NCBI GenBank assembly: GCA_036496605.1
Contig: DASXKV010000025.1
Coordinates: forward strand, 124,001 to 188,000
From: Gemmatimonadaceae bacterium
Lineage (GTDB): Bacteria; Gemmatimonadota; Gemmatimonadetes; Gemmatimonadales; Gemmatimonadaceae
DNA: 64,000 bases
Direction: 5' to 3'
Shown piece after piece: positions 18,458 to 26,669 of this stretch. Numbering within the stretch: the first letter of the stretch is position 1; every line of letters begins with the position of its first letter. The position numbers and the translations under genes are program-made. A model generated the notes under the pieces. It saw only the letters and a program-made list of their open reading frames with translations, was not told the DNA's origin and searched no databases.

Positions 18458-18916
18458 ATGACCCCACGCCGCGACCGACTCGGCGCCCTCGCCCTGCTCC
18501 TCGTCTCGTTCATCGCTGGCGGGGCGGCGGGCGTCGCCGCCGATCGCGCCTGGTGGCGTCCCCGGGCCGAATTGCGCGCCGAGGATCCTCGCCGAGCGCA
18601 CGACCGGCAACCGAGCGACGGGCCGGAGCTCGAGCAGATTCCGACGCCGCTCGAGAAGCTCGATCTCACCGACGAGGAGACGCGCCGCTTGCACACGATC
18701 GCACGACGTTGGCGGCCACAGGCCGCGACCGCCGTGGCCCGCATTCGGCCCATCGTCTCGGACCTCGAGAATGATATGTTCGCCGAGATGCTCTGCGCGA
18801 TCTCGAAGGACAAGCAGGATCGCTATCTCCATGCACTGCAGGATGGTGACGCCGATTCGGTGATGATCGCCAAGCGCTTCCGGCTCATACGCACGAATCG
18901 ATGCCCACCTGAGTAG
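18458..18916 (+). CDS. membrane-anchored Spy/CpxP-like periplasmic protein
   Basis: 152 aa, 10 nt after the anti-sigma-like gene, so probably the third gene of the sigma operon. N-terminal TM or uncleaved signal anchor (GALALLLVSFIAGGAAGVAA, about 9-28), then a helical domain with LDLTDEETRRLHTIARRWRP and SKDKQDRYLHAL. The 'L-T-x-E-Q/E ... Q/K-x-x-R/Y' spacing resembles LTXXQ proteins of the Spy/CpxP/ZraP group, which act as periplasmic chaperones or stress sensors. In this place it may sense envelope damage for the ECF sigma factor. The similarity is weak and based on pattern only. Confidence 0.6.
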   Translation: MTPRRDRLGALALLLVSFIAGGAAGVAADRAWWRPRAELRAEDPRRAHDRQPSDGPELEQIPTPLEKLDLTDEETRRLHTIARRWRPQAATAVARIRPIVSDLENDMFAEMLCAISKDKQDRYLHALQDGDADSVMIAKRFRLIRTNRCPPE

Positions 18917-18945
18917 ACAATTCCGGCCTTGCGGTAAGCCGCCGC

Positions 18946-18974
18946 GCTAACACGTCGCCGGCATTTCGTGTCTT
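18946..18974 (+). promoter_or_regulatory. candidate ECF-sigma promoter of the barrel gene
   Basis: GCTAACAC (18946-18953), 14 nt, GTGTCTT (18968-18974), matching in sequence and spacing the motif before the sigma gene. The ATG of the barrel gene lies 26 nt after the -10-like box, giving a very short leader. Confidence 0.6.
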
Positions 18975-19000
18975 GATGGCGAACATTCGTCGAGACACCA

Positions 19001-22000
19001 ATGACTCGCTCCATCATCGCGGCGCTCGCGTTGATTTCGATGGTCACGCCTAACGAATCATCGGCGCAACAGCCGCAGCCAGCGCGACACGAGATCGTGC
19101 GTGGACGGGTCCTGGGCGACAGTGGCGTCCCGGTGCGCGGAGCGGATGTCGTCGTGACTCGAACGAGCGACGCAGCCGCGCAGCCGACCGTATCCGACGG
19201 CGCGGGCGCCTTCTCGACTGATTGGCCGGCGGGCACCGGCGACTACGCGCTCCGCGTTTCGGCGCCCGGCTTCAAGGCGAATACCGCGCACCTCATGCGT
19301 CAGGGCACGGACACCGTCATCGTCGCCGACGTTCGGCTCACGTCGTCCGTGCAACGTCTCGCGGCGGTCATCTCGCGCGCGAATCGGACAGTTCCGGATC
19401 GCGATCCGGCGTCGTTCGACGTTGCTGCCGTCGGCGGAATGGTCTTCATGCAGAACGTGGCGCGACGCCTCGCACCCGATCAAGCCGGTGATCTGATGGC
19501 GGGTGCGAGTCTGCTTCCGGGGGTGGCGCTCACACCCGCTGGGATCTCGATCGGTGGGCTACCGGGCGGCCAAAACTCGATCACCCTCAACGGCCTCGCC
19601 TTCTCCGGTACGGACGTGCCGCGCGACGCGATCACGCGCGTGCGCGTTCAGGCATCGTCGTACGATCCGTCGATCGGGTGGTACAGCGGCGCGCTGACCG
19701 CAGCCGATCTCGTGATCGGCGATCAATTCACGTCGCGCTCGGGACACCTAACGACGGACGCGCCCTTCCTCCAATACAACGACCCGATCTCTGCGCGCCT
19801 CGGCCAACGGTACACGAACTTCAACGGCAGTCTCGGCGGCAACGGCCAGCTTGTGGACGATCGCTGGGCGTACAATTACGGACTTCAGGGCGGTCGCCGT
19901 GCGTCCACCCTATCGGCGACGCTTCTCGACGCCGGTCCGGACGTGCTGCAACATGCGGGCGTCGCGGCCGACTCGGCGGCGCGCCTCCTCTCCCTCATCG
20001 GGGCCGCCGGTGTGCCCGTGTCGTTAGGCATGATCCCGTCGGGAACTGTCGACGAGAATGCCTCGTTCATCGGGCGGGTCGATCATGCCCCGTACGACTG
20101 GATCACCCTCACGCCCGCGCCGACGACGTACGGTCTCCAGGCGTACGCCAAATGGAATCGCGCGGACGCCCAGGGCTTCACGCCGATCGCAACGCCCGCG
20201 CACGGCGGCACGAGCGGGCAGGACATCGGCTCGCTCACGGCGCTCGTGAGCAGCGTGTTCGGCCAGGGCTATCTCGCCGACCTGCGTTCCTCGGTGACGG
20301 CGGTGCGAAATACGACCGATCCGTACGTGGCACTCCCGGATGGCCGGGTCCTCGTCGGCTCGACTTTCCCCGGCGCGACGGACGGGCTCTCGACTCTCCA
20401 GTTCGGCGGCAACGGCGCTCTCTCGACGATTCAGCGGAACTTCCGCTGGGAGACGTTGAGCAGCCTGCAGCTCTATCCGCCGGGCGCGGCGACGCATCGC
20501 CTCAAGCTCGCCGCGGACGTCCGATTCGATGCCTACTCCCAGGACCTAACGAGTAACCGCTACGGCACGTTTACCTACAATTCGCTCGCCGACCTCGCCG
20601 CGAATGAGCCGTCGTCGTTCACGCGAACGTTGTCGTCGCCCTCCACGAGCGGCGGCGAATGGAATGCCTTCGTCGCTGCTGGTGATCTCTGGCGGATCAA
20701 CCCCAATTGGCAGCTCATCTACGGTGTGCGCGCCGAGGGAAATGCATTCACGTCCCGACCGATGCTCAACCCATCGCTCTCGTCCGCGCTCGGCATTCGC
20801 AATGACCACGCGCCGTCGAGCCTCGCACTCAGCCCGCGGCTCGCGGTGAACTGGCAAGATGGAAAGGGCAAGATCGTGCGCGCCGGCGTCGGGCAATTCC
20901 GAAACATTACCGACGCGTCGCTACTGGCCACTCCCACGGCGGCCACGGGACTGCCGGGATCCATCGTTCGACTCACGTGCGTCGGCTCGGCGGTGCCAAG
21001 CGCCGACTGGAGCGCCTTCTTGGCAGATCCGTCGGCGATCCCTCGCCAGTGCGTGGGAACGAACGGAAGCTTCGCCGACGCATCACCGGCGGTCCAGTAC
21101 GTCGACCAGTCGTATCAGCCGACGCGCAGCTGGCGCGCGAACGCGGGCTATCAATCGAGCATCCTCAGAAATGTGTTCTCGATCGATCTCGTCGGCTCGC
21201 TCAATCTCGATCAGCCGGGGATCTACGACCGCAACTTTGCCGGAACGTCGACGTTCGCGCTCCAGGATGAGGGTCGGCCCGTATTCGTCCCCGCGGCTTC
21301 GATCGTGCCGGCTACCGGTCAGCTCTCACCGACGTTAGCGCGCCTAACGCCGGCATTCGGCCGCATCACCGACGTCGTCTCCGATCTGCACTCCATCAGC
21401 GAGCAAGCGGTGCTCTCGTTCCGTCCGCGCATCCCAACCACGGTACAGCGCTACTTCGGCGATGTGATTCTCGGATACACATTGTCCGACGTGCGTGCAC
21501 AGCAGCGCGGCTTCGACGGCGCGGCGTTTGGCGATCCGCGCACGCGTGAATGGGCACGTGCCGATCTCGATGCGCGCCACATGTTCGTTTGGCAAGGAGT
21601 CTTCCGTCCGCTCGGCGACGGACGCATGCTGGCGTTCGTCTCGGGGCGGGCACAATCGGGCCTTCCGTTCACGCCCATGATCGCCGGCGACGTCAACGGC
21701 GACGGCCTGCCTAACGATCGCGCCTTCATCTACGCGCCAACGCAGGCGCCGGACACGGCACTGGCCAACGGGATGCGCACGCTCCTCACGTCGGCGCCGA
21801 GCAGCGTGCGCCGGTGCCTCGCCGCGCAGCTTGGGTACGGGGCGGCTCGCAACAGCTGCGAGGGGCCGTGGACCCAAGCCCTCAATATCGGCATGCGGCT
21901 GAGTGGTCAGCTCCTGCACACGCCGCGCATGGACGTGACGCTCAACGTTTCCAACCCACTCGGCGGGCTCGATCAGCTCCTGCACGGCCCGAACAACCTT

Positions 22001-22639
22001 CACGGCTGGGGGACGCCGTCGCTCCCCGACCCGACGCTGTACACCGTGCGGGGATTCGATCCGTCGGCCAGCCGCTTCATCTACGCCGTCAATCCCCGCT
22101 TCGGTACGACCGCCACGTCGACGGGGACGCTCCGCGCACCCTTCCGCCTAACGCTCGACGTGCAACTCGATCTCGCGCAGTCGGTCTCGGAGCAGCAGCT
22201 CGACCGTTGGCTTCGGCCGGGGCGCGCCGGGCGTGCGGGAGAGAAGCTGAGCGAAAGCGATTTTTTCCGGCGGTATCAGCGCACCGTACCCGATCCCTAC
22301 GCGGAGCTGCTCCAGCAGTCGGATTCGTTGCTGTTGTCATCCGATGAAGTTGCCAGCCTCCAACGTGTAGACGCTGTGTACCGCGCGCGCGTCGACGCCA
22401 TGTGGTCGAGCCTCGCGTCGTATCTCGCCGAGCTACCGGACCACTACGACTTCGACGCGGTGAGCCGCCGCACCGACCAAACGATCGACGATGTGTGGGA
22501 GCTAACGCGCGTGGATGTGCAGAAGAATCTCGAGGCGATCCTCGCGCCGGCGCAGACCGCGTTGCTCTCCGGTTGGTCAGGGATGCTCTTTCGCTCTCGG
22601 GATCGCGTCCACATTCGTCTGTCGCCGCGCGGTGGTTGA
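19001..22639 (+). CDS. carboxypeptidase-regulatory-domain / TonB-receptor-like outer-membrane protein with C-terminal helical tail
   Basis: 1212 aa. A signal peptide (about 1-24) ends near SSAQQ; residues 30-110 form a carboxypeptidase-regulatory-like beta-sandwich (IVRGRVLGDSGVPVRGADVV). A plug-like segment follows (SIGGLPGGQNSITLNGLAFS), then a long beta-barrel with aromatic strand patterns to about residue 1060. This is the layout of TonB-dependent transporters used for large substrates such as oligosaccharides or siderophores; no clear TonB box is visible. After the barrel, about 130 residues are alpha-helical (LLSSDEVASLQRVDAVYRAR), unusual because barrels normally end in a terminal aromatic strand. 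A candidate ECF promoter lies just upstream. Seven CCTAACG words occur in it. Confidence 0.85.
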   Translation: MTRSIIAALALISMVTPNESSAQQPQPARHEIVRGRVLGDSGVPVRGADVVVTRTSDAAAQPTVSDGAGAFSTDWPAGTGDYALRVSAPGFKANTAHLMRQGTDTVIVADVRLTSSVQRLAAVISRANRTVPDRDPASFDVAAVGGMVFMQNVARRLAPDQAGDLMAGASLLPGVALTPAGISIGGLPGGQNSITLNGLAFSGTDVPRDAITRVRVQASSYDPSIGWYSGALTAADLVIGDQFTSRSGHLTTDAPFLQYNDPISARLGQRYTNFNGSLGGNGQLVDDRWAYNYGLQGGRRASTLSATLLDAGPDVLQHAGVAADSAARLLSLIGAAGVPVSLGMIPSGTVDENASFIGRVDHAPYDWITLTPAPTTYGLQAYAKWNRADAQGFTPIATPAHGGTSGQDIGSLTALVSSVFGQGYLADLRSSVTAVRNTTDPYVALPDGRVLVGSTFPGATDGLSTLQFGGNGALSTIQRNFRWETLSSLQLYPPGAATHRLKLAADVRFDAYSQDLTSNRYGTFTYNSLADLAANEPSSFTRTLSSPSTSGGEWNAFVAAGDLWRINPNWQLIYGVRAEGNAFTSRPMLNPSLSSALGIRNDHAPSSLALSPRLAVNWQDGKGKIVRAGVGQFRNITDASLLATPTAATGLPGSIVRLTCVGSAVPSADWSAFLADPSAIPRQCVGTNGSFADASPAVQYVDQSYQPTRSWRANAGYQSSILRNVFSIDLVGSLNLDQPGIYDRNFAGTSTFALQDEGRPVFVPAASIVPATGQLSPTLARLTPAFGRITDVVSDLHSISEQAVLSFRPRIPTTVQRYFGDVILGYTLSDVRAQQRGFDGAAFGDPRTREWARADLDARHMFVWQGVFRPLGDGRMLAFVSGRAQSGLPFTPMIAGDVNGDGLPNDRAFIYAPTQAPDTALANGMRTLLTSAPSSVRRCLAAQLGYGAARNSCEGPWTQALNIGMRLSGQLLHTPRMDVTLNVSNPLGGLDQLLHGPNNLHGWGTPSLPDPTLYTVRGFDPSASRFIYAVNPRFGTTATSTGTLRAPFRLTLDVQLDLAQSVSEQQLDRWLRPGRAGRAGEKLSESDFFRRYQRTVPDPYAELLQQSDSLLLSSDEVASLQRVDAVYRARVDAMWSSLASYLAELPDHYDFDAVSRRTDQTIDDVWELTRVDVQKNLEAILAPAQTALLSGWSGMLFRSRDRVHIRLSPRGG

Positions 22640-22664
22640 CAAGAGACCCAATCCAAAGGTCCGC

Positions 22665-23039
22665 ATGAGATCGAGCTTTGCCTATCTGATCGTGGCGCTA
22701 CTCACGATTGCACCTTGCGCCCGCCTTGATTGCCAGGAGCCGGTGAAGCGTGCCGCGCTGAATGGCGAGTGGACCGGCACACTCATGCTCGACAACAGTC
22801 AACCGAGACTGGCCCTCGTCTTCGAGCTCACCGACTCGACATTTGCTGGGAAGGTGTACTCCGATGCCACGTTGATGGGAGAGATGGAGGACGGGTCGCT
22901 TGCCGGCAATCGCGTCCACTTCAAGCTCGGCCGGTTGGACTTCACTGGCGTGATCACGGGATCGCGAATGCACGTCGACCTCATCGTCTACAATGGATCG
23001 ACTCGAACGCTTACGCTCGTCAAGACGCCAAGCCCCTGA
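22665..23039 (+). CDS. small exported protein of unknown function
   Basis: 124 aa from ATG at 22665; the signal peptide MRSSFAYLIVALLTIAPCA is cleaved before or near the Cys at 23. The mature part reads as a small beta-sandwich (GEWTGTLMLDNSQPRLALVF, then FTGVITGSRMHVDLIVYNGS), a pattern common in lipocalin-like or 'extracellular beta' domains. No known family recognised. It starts 25 nt after the barrel gene on the same strand and is probably co-transcribed, so it may be an accessory to the outer-membrane protein. Confidence 0.72.
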   Translation: MRSSFAYLIVALLTIAPCARLDCQEPVKRAALNGEWTGTLMLDNSQPRLALVFELTDSTFAGKVYSDATLMGEMEDGSLAGNRVHFKLGRLDFTGVITGSRMHVDLIVYNGSTRTLTLVKTPSP

Positions 23040-23049
23040 CGACTGTCGG

Positions 23050-23997
23050 TTACGGCGCGAGCACGGCAAGCACGAGTTGAGCGTTTTCGCGCGAGGTACC
23101 CTCGTAATAGAACACGAACACTTTGTGCGTCTTCTCGTCGACCGCACATGTGCGCGCGCCGCCACCGGTCGGAACCTTCTCAACGACCGAGAACCGATCC
23201 GGTGAATCTTCGTGAATCAGCGTCATCGTGCTGTCGGCGCGATTCGGGTTGAAGACGAGCTTCGTCGACGCATCGAAGCAGTTCTGATCGGCGCGGCTCG
23301 CAACGCGAACTCTGGCCAGTACGGTTCCGTTATCCGCGTTGACAACCACCATCTCGGTATCGCACGCCATGAAGAGACGCCGAGTTGCAAGATCCATCGA
23401 CAGTCCCTGCGCTCGACCGCAGCTCGGGATGCGATAGGTGGCCTCGGTCTTGAGCGTTCGTGCATCGACGCGTTGCACGAATCCGGAGTCCTCGACGTTC
23501 AGAAACATCTTCCCCTTGCCGTCGGCGACGCCGGACTCCAGACCGTCGCCAATCGTCGACTTGGTGATCAGTTTTCCCGTCTTCATGTCGACGACCCACG
23601 CGTCCTTGCCCTCCCAGGTGAACGCGCGGTGCGTGACCGGCTCGTAGCGGATTCCGTCGCCCTTGGCATCGACGTGGCCAGTGACGGCGAGCGTCTTGAG
23701 GTTGAACACGACGCCATTCCGCACGAGGCCGCGATTGAGGTCCGGCGCGATCGCGTACCCACCGCCGCCGCCGGCCACGTGGCCGACGATCTTGTCATCG
23801 TCGACGTCGATGACGTTGTCGCCGAGCCCGTACAGTCTCCGGCCGGCCGGATCGATGATGACGTAGTCGGCACGTACCTTCCCGAGGTTGACGTGGTCGA
23901 TAACGTGATAATGTCCGTTTTGGGCCGCCGCGAGACGGAACGCGGGAAGGGCGGCGAGCGCGCCAACGATGAGCGCGAAGGATCGTGAGCGTGTCAT
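23050..23997 (-). CDS. exported YVTN/NHL-type beta-propeller protein
   Basis: 315 aa from ATG at 23997, chosen because the signal peptide (MTRSRSFALIVGALAALPAF, cleavage after AAA near 25) starts there; a frame extends 50 codons further upstream without family features. The rest is a repeated beta-propeller: 'VIDPAGRRLYGLGDNVIDVD', 'AFTWEGKDAWVVDMKTGKLI', 'MVVVNADNGTVLARV', each blade about 40 residues. Such YVTN-like propellers are periplasmic or surface binding or scaffold proteins without an obvious active site. It is convergent with the small exported protein gene (10 nt gap) and divergent from the phosphotransferase gene at 24151. Confidence 0.82.
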   Translation of the reverse strand: MTRSRSFALIVGALAALPAFRLAAAQNGHYHVIDHVNLGKVRADYVIIDPAGRRLYGLGDNVIDVDDDKIVGHVAGGGGGYAIAPDLNRGLVRNGVVFNLKTLAVTGHVDAKGDGIRYEPVTHRAFTWEGKDAWVVDMKTGKLITKSTIGDGLESGVADGKGKMFLNVEDSGFVQRVDARTLKTEATYRIPSCGRAQGLSMDLATRRLFMACDTEMVVVNADNGTVLARVRVASRADQNCFDASTKLVFNPNRADSTMTLIHEDSPDRFSVVEKVPTGGGARTCAVDEKTHKVFVFYYEGTSRENAQLVLAVLAP

Positions 23998-24150
23998 AAA
24001 CTCTCGCAGGAAGGGAGGACGAATTTTGCCTAGCGACCCGTTCGATCGAGGTAGGGGTCGCTTTTGGTATGTAGTCGCCGAAGCTGTCGCCACGATGACA
24101 GCGACGCGACCGGATATGCCTCGGCCTCGTGAGACCGTCCGACTCAACTA

Positions 24151-24669
24151 ATGAACGAACTTCGTCGACTTCCGAACGCCTTATCCCTGTCGCGGCTGCT
24201 ATTGGCGGTTCTCTTCGTTCCAGCGGGACGAGGAGCTCGCGTCGTGCTGATTTGCGCCGCCGCAGCCAGCGACTTCTTCGATGGATGGCTCGCTCGACGA
24301 ACCAACACGACGACGCGCTGGGGAGCGCTCGTGGATCCGATTGCGGATCGCATTTTCGTCCTGGTGGCCGTTGTTATGTATGTGCTAAACGGTGATCTCT
24401 CGCTGGCAGCGTCGCTGCTGCTCCTTGCACGCGATATTGCGACGGCTCTGGGCTTTTTCGTCGCCCGCGCCGTGCCCGGGCTGCGGGGAGTGGAGTTCAA
24501 GGCGCGCTTTCCGGGGAAGATCGTCACTGTGTTACAGCTGGTGACGCTGGTCGCACTCGTGGTCGGCGCACAGCCGGTGACACCATGGCTGATCGCGCTG
24601 GTTGGTCTCGCCTCGGCGTTCGCAATCGCGGACTACACGCACTTTCTCTGGCGCGCCCGAGCGAGATGA
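24151..24669 (+). CDS. CDP-alcohol phosphatidyltransferase family protein
   Basis: 172 aa integral membrane protein. The family signature D-x2-D-G-x2-A-R-x8-G-x3-D-x3-D is perfect: D41, D44, G45, A48, R49, G58, D62, D66 (SDFFDGWLARR then WGALVDPIADR). The enzyme joins a CDP-activated lipid to an alcohol with loss of CMP; close relatives make phosphatidylglycerophosphate or cardiolipin. Five or six hydrophobic segments are visible. It is short, so PgsA- or cardiolipin-synthase-like activity cannot be separated. It is convergent with the methyltransferase gene. Confidence 0.88.
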   Translation: MNELRRLPNALSLSRLLLAVLFVPAGRGARVVLICAAAASDFFDGWLARRTNTTTRWGALVDPIADRIFVLVAVVMYVLNGDLSLAASLLLLARDIATALGFFVARAVPGLRGVEFKARFPGKIVTVLQLVTLVALVVGAQPVTPWLIALVGLASAFAIADYTHFLWRARAR

Positions 24670-24688
24670 TACCGGTCGGAGTGGTGGT

Positions 24689-25294
24689 TCAACCCGTCGG
24701 GGCCATTTTCACGGCATCGAAATAGTGGTTTTGCCCTTCGTCCTCGTACTCCCTGGTGAGCCGCAAACCGGCTGCAGAAAGGAGCCTCCGGTACTCCGTC
24801 CCGCCAAGCGACCGTGACTCCAATCCTGTCATCGCGTCGTTCCACACCAGTGGTTCAGTGCCAGCGCAAGATGTGAACAGCAGACGGCCGCCAATCACGA
24901 GTACGTCAGCGATGCGTTGGATGAGTCGCCGCTGCGCTTCAGGGAGAAGAAGGAACATGAGTCCCCACGCGACGACACCGTCGAACATCCGATCGAAGAA
25001 CAACGATTCCTCCACGGATTCACACGCGACGGGTACGCCTGGCAGGTTGTCTTGGAATGCCTTCACCAACGATGGCGCTGCATCGATGCCATAGACGTTC
25101 AGCCCTTCGGTAATTAGAACTTTGGTAATGGGCAGGCCAGACCCGCAGCCTAGATCGACTACAGAGGACCCGCGGCGTAGCGTGCGCGCCCAATTGCGCA
25201 CCGCACTCGCGCCGATACCGGTCGACGGCGCACGGCCACGACCCGCAAGAAAATCGGCAGCCACGCCTTCGTATCCGTTGGAAGAATCGCCCAT
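24689..25294 (-). CDS. class I SAM-dependent methyltransferase
   Basis: 201 aa from ATG at 25294 (a GTG at 25306 would add four residues). Methyltransf motif I is clear: VVDLGCGSGLPITKVL with the SAM-binding G-x-G-x-G, followed by VYGIDAAPSLVKAF (acidic loop at the end of strand 2), then FFDRMFDGVVAWGLMFLLLP (motif II/post region). It resembles small Methyltransf_11/25 proteins such as UbiE-like enzymes; the substrate is unknown. It is probably cytosolic. Upstream lies a 411-nt region with a long hairpin. Confidence 0.86.
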   Translation of the reverse strand: MGDSSNGYEGVAADFLAGRGRAPSTGIGASAVRNWARTLRRGSSVVDLGCGSGLPITKVLITEGLNVYGIDAAPSLVKAFQDNLPGVPVACESVEESLFFDRMFDGVVAWGLMFLLLPEAQRRLIQRIADVLVIGGRLLFTSCAGTEPLVWNDAMTGLESRSLGGTEYRRLLSAAGLRLTREYEDEGQNHYFDAVKMAPTG

Positions 25295-25705
25295 GAGAGA
25301 TGGCACCGTTGAGTGTAGCCCGTTGCGTTTCTAGAGCAGTACAACGAGGCGGCGGCGCGATCGAACCATGCGAGTGGTACCAACCTCCCGCGTTGGCTTG
25401 ATCCTTTGTTGGCAAGGCTGTCGCACGTTGGCTCTTGATGCGTTCTTCTCCACGACGTAGGAAACGGAAGGGCCAGTCGACTTGACTGGCCCTTCGTCTA
25501 CCTACGTCCATGTGAGACGTGCACCTGACGCCGGATCCTCATCGTTATGCCAACATCGCTTCTGGCGTGTAAGCTCCGCCTACACGCAGTCAACGACGCC
25601 GGCCACGCCTCGCGCTACCGAAAGTTTCCGCGCGACGAGTGCGGCCGAAGAAAAAGCCTAACGATTCACGGAGTCGCGGAATTCCGCGGTCCGCGGGAAG
25701 TCACT
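25295..25705. other. non-coding stretch between methyltransferase and cold-shock genes
   Basis: 411 nt with no credible gene; short frames in it are basic or arginine-rich and lack ribosome-binding sites. It contains the compound hairpin at 25454-25508 and one CCTAACG word at 25657. Both flanking genes are on the minus strand, so this is the 3' region of the cold-shock gene and the 5' region of the methyltransferase gene. Confidence 0.55.
25454..25508 (-). terminator. long compound hairpin, probable terminator or leader structure
   Basis: Inner perfect stem of 12 bp (GAAGGGCCAGTC at 25467-25478 with GACTGGCCCTTC at 25484-25495, loop of 5 nt) and an outer perfect stem of 8 bp (GACGTAGG 25454-25461 with CCTACGTC 25501-25508), separated by a 5-nt internal loop on each side. 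No T-run. It lies 200 nt after the cold-shock gene and 160 nt before the methyltransferase gene, so a terminator of the former is the simplest reading. Confidence 0.65.
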
Positions 25706-25990
25706 TCAGTAATCGCGACCGCGTCCGCCGCCTCTCCCGCCGCCGCCGCCACCACCACCGCGGCCGCTCGAGGGAGTCCCGCCGCCGAGTCGCGTCACGT
25801 TCTCCGCAGCCGGCCCCTTCTGGCCCTGCACCACGTCGAACTCCACGCTCTCCCCTTCGTCGAGCGACTTGAAGCCTCCGCCCTGGATTGCCGAATGATG
25901 GACGAACAAGTCCTTTCCCCCATCCTCCGGCGTGATGAAGCCGAATCCCTTGTCGTTGTTGAACCACTTCACCGTGCCTTTCATACGCAT
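25706..25990 (-). CDS. cold-shock protein with glycine/arginine-rich tail
   Basis: 94 aa from ATG at 25990, preceded by AGAGAGGA; a frame extends upstream but without family features. Residues 3-68 are a classic cold-shock OB-fold that binds single-stranded nucleic acid: [16 protein letters not shown] contains RNP1 (KGFGFI) and DLFVHHSAI is RNP2. Residues 69-94 form an unusual tail of Gly and Arg (RGGG repeats) ending RGRDY, like RGG boxes that add RNA affinity. Most bacterial Csp proteins are 65-70 aa and lack it. The gene is divergent from the ArsR regulator at 26170. Confidence 0.95.
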   Translation of the reverse strand: MRMKGTVKWFNNDKGFGFITPEDGGKDLFVHHSAIQGGGFKSLDEGESVEFDVVQGQKGPAAENVTRLGGGTPSSGRGGGGGGGGRGGGRGRDY

Positions 25991-26132
25991 TGTCCTCTCT
26001 CCGTTCGTAACCCCGGTGCTCTTGCTGAGCGCGATCTTGCGGCATTCGAAACTAAACATCCCTTGGCCATGACGGAAATAGTTCCGAATGCGAGGGCGGC
26101 GCCGGTCCCTTGACCGGCTAACGGATCGGCAT

Positions 26133-26170
26133 TACCTAACTGGCAGGTTAAGTAACCAGTCAGTTAGGTA
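26133..26170. promoter_or_regulatory. 38-bp imperfect palindrome, probable ArsR autoregulatory operator
   Basis: Outer arms TACCTAACTG (26133-26142) and CAGTTAGGTA (26161-26170) are a perfect 10-bp inverted repeat; an inner GGTTA-AG-TAACC (26146-26157) shares the same centre. TTAA/TAACC-type palindromes are typical ArsR-family sites. The last base is the A of the ATG of the regulator gene, so binding would block both transcription and translation initiation. Confidence 0.75.
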
Positions 26171-26538
26171 TGTCAGCCGATCCGCTGTCCCTCACCTTCG
26201 CAGCTCTCGCCGACCCGACCCGACGCGCTATCCTGGCGCGCTTGGCAGACGGCGAGTGCACCGTCAGCGAGCTTGCCAAGCCGTTCGCAATGAGCGGGCC
26301 GGCCGTGTCGAAGCACCTGAAGGTGCTCGAGCGCGCCGGGCTCGTCGGTCGCGGACGCGAAGCGCAATGGCGGCCTTGCCGCCTCCGGGCGGCGCCGATC
26401 AAGCAGATCGCCGAGTGGGCCGAGGACTATCGCCAGTTCTGGGACGCCGCGTACGAGCGTCTCGACGCGTACCTCAACCACCTGATGTCGGACGAGCAGG
26501 ACGACGCCAAGGGAAGCCCCGCCGCGCAATCCGGTTGA
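26170..26538 (+). CDS. ArsR-family winged-helix transcriptional regulator
   Basis: 122 aa. The ArsR-type helix-turn-helix covers about residues 8-85: FAALADPTRRAILARLADGE, CTVSELAKPFAMSGPAVSKH (recognition helix), LKVLERAGLV. The metal-binding CxC of classical ArsR is absent; it belongs with the metal-independent group that often sits next to SRPBCC or glyoxalase-like genes. The start codon forms the edge of a large palindrome (26133-26170), and no separate Shine-Dalgarno sequence is visible, so the transcript may have little or no leader. A VOC protein gene follows 131 nt later. Confidence 0.92.
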   Translation: MSADPLSLTFAALADPTRRAILARLADGECTVSELAKPFAMSGPAVSKHLKVLERAGLVGRGREAQWRPCRLRAAPIKQIAEWAEDYRQFWDAAYERLDAYLNHLMSDEQDDAKGSPAAQSG

Positions 26539-26669
26539 GGTCAGCAGGGCGCGTCCAAGGGTGCTTCGTCATTGTGGCCAGACCGCTCCCGAGGTGGCCA
26601 TAATGATCCAGGGTCAGCTCATCGGCGCGTATCTCGCGTCGATGGGCTGACAAAACGGAGGAAAATCAC

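Noticed and set aside
26131-26170. CCTAACT/AGTTAGG arms of the ArsR palindrome as copies of the dispersed word
   Set aside because: They end in T/A rather than G/C, and their pairing explains them as operator arms.
26602-26650. Mini-frame of about 16 codons between the ArsR and VOC genes
   Set aside because: No ribosome-binding site or recognisable sequence; too short to support.
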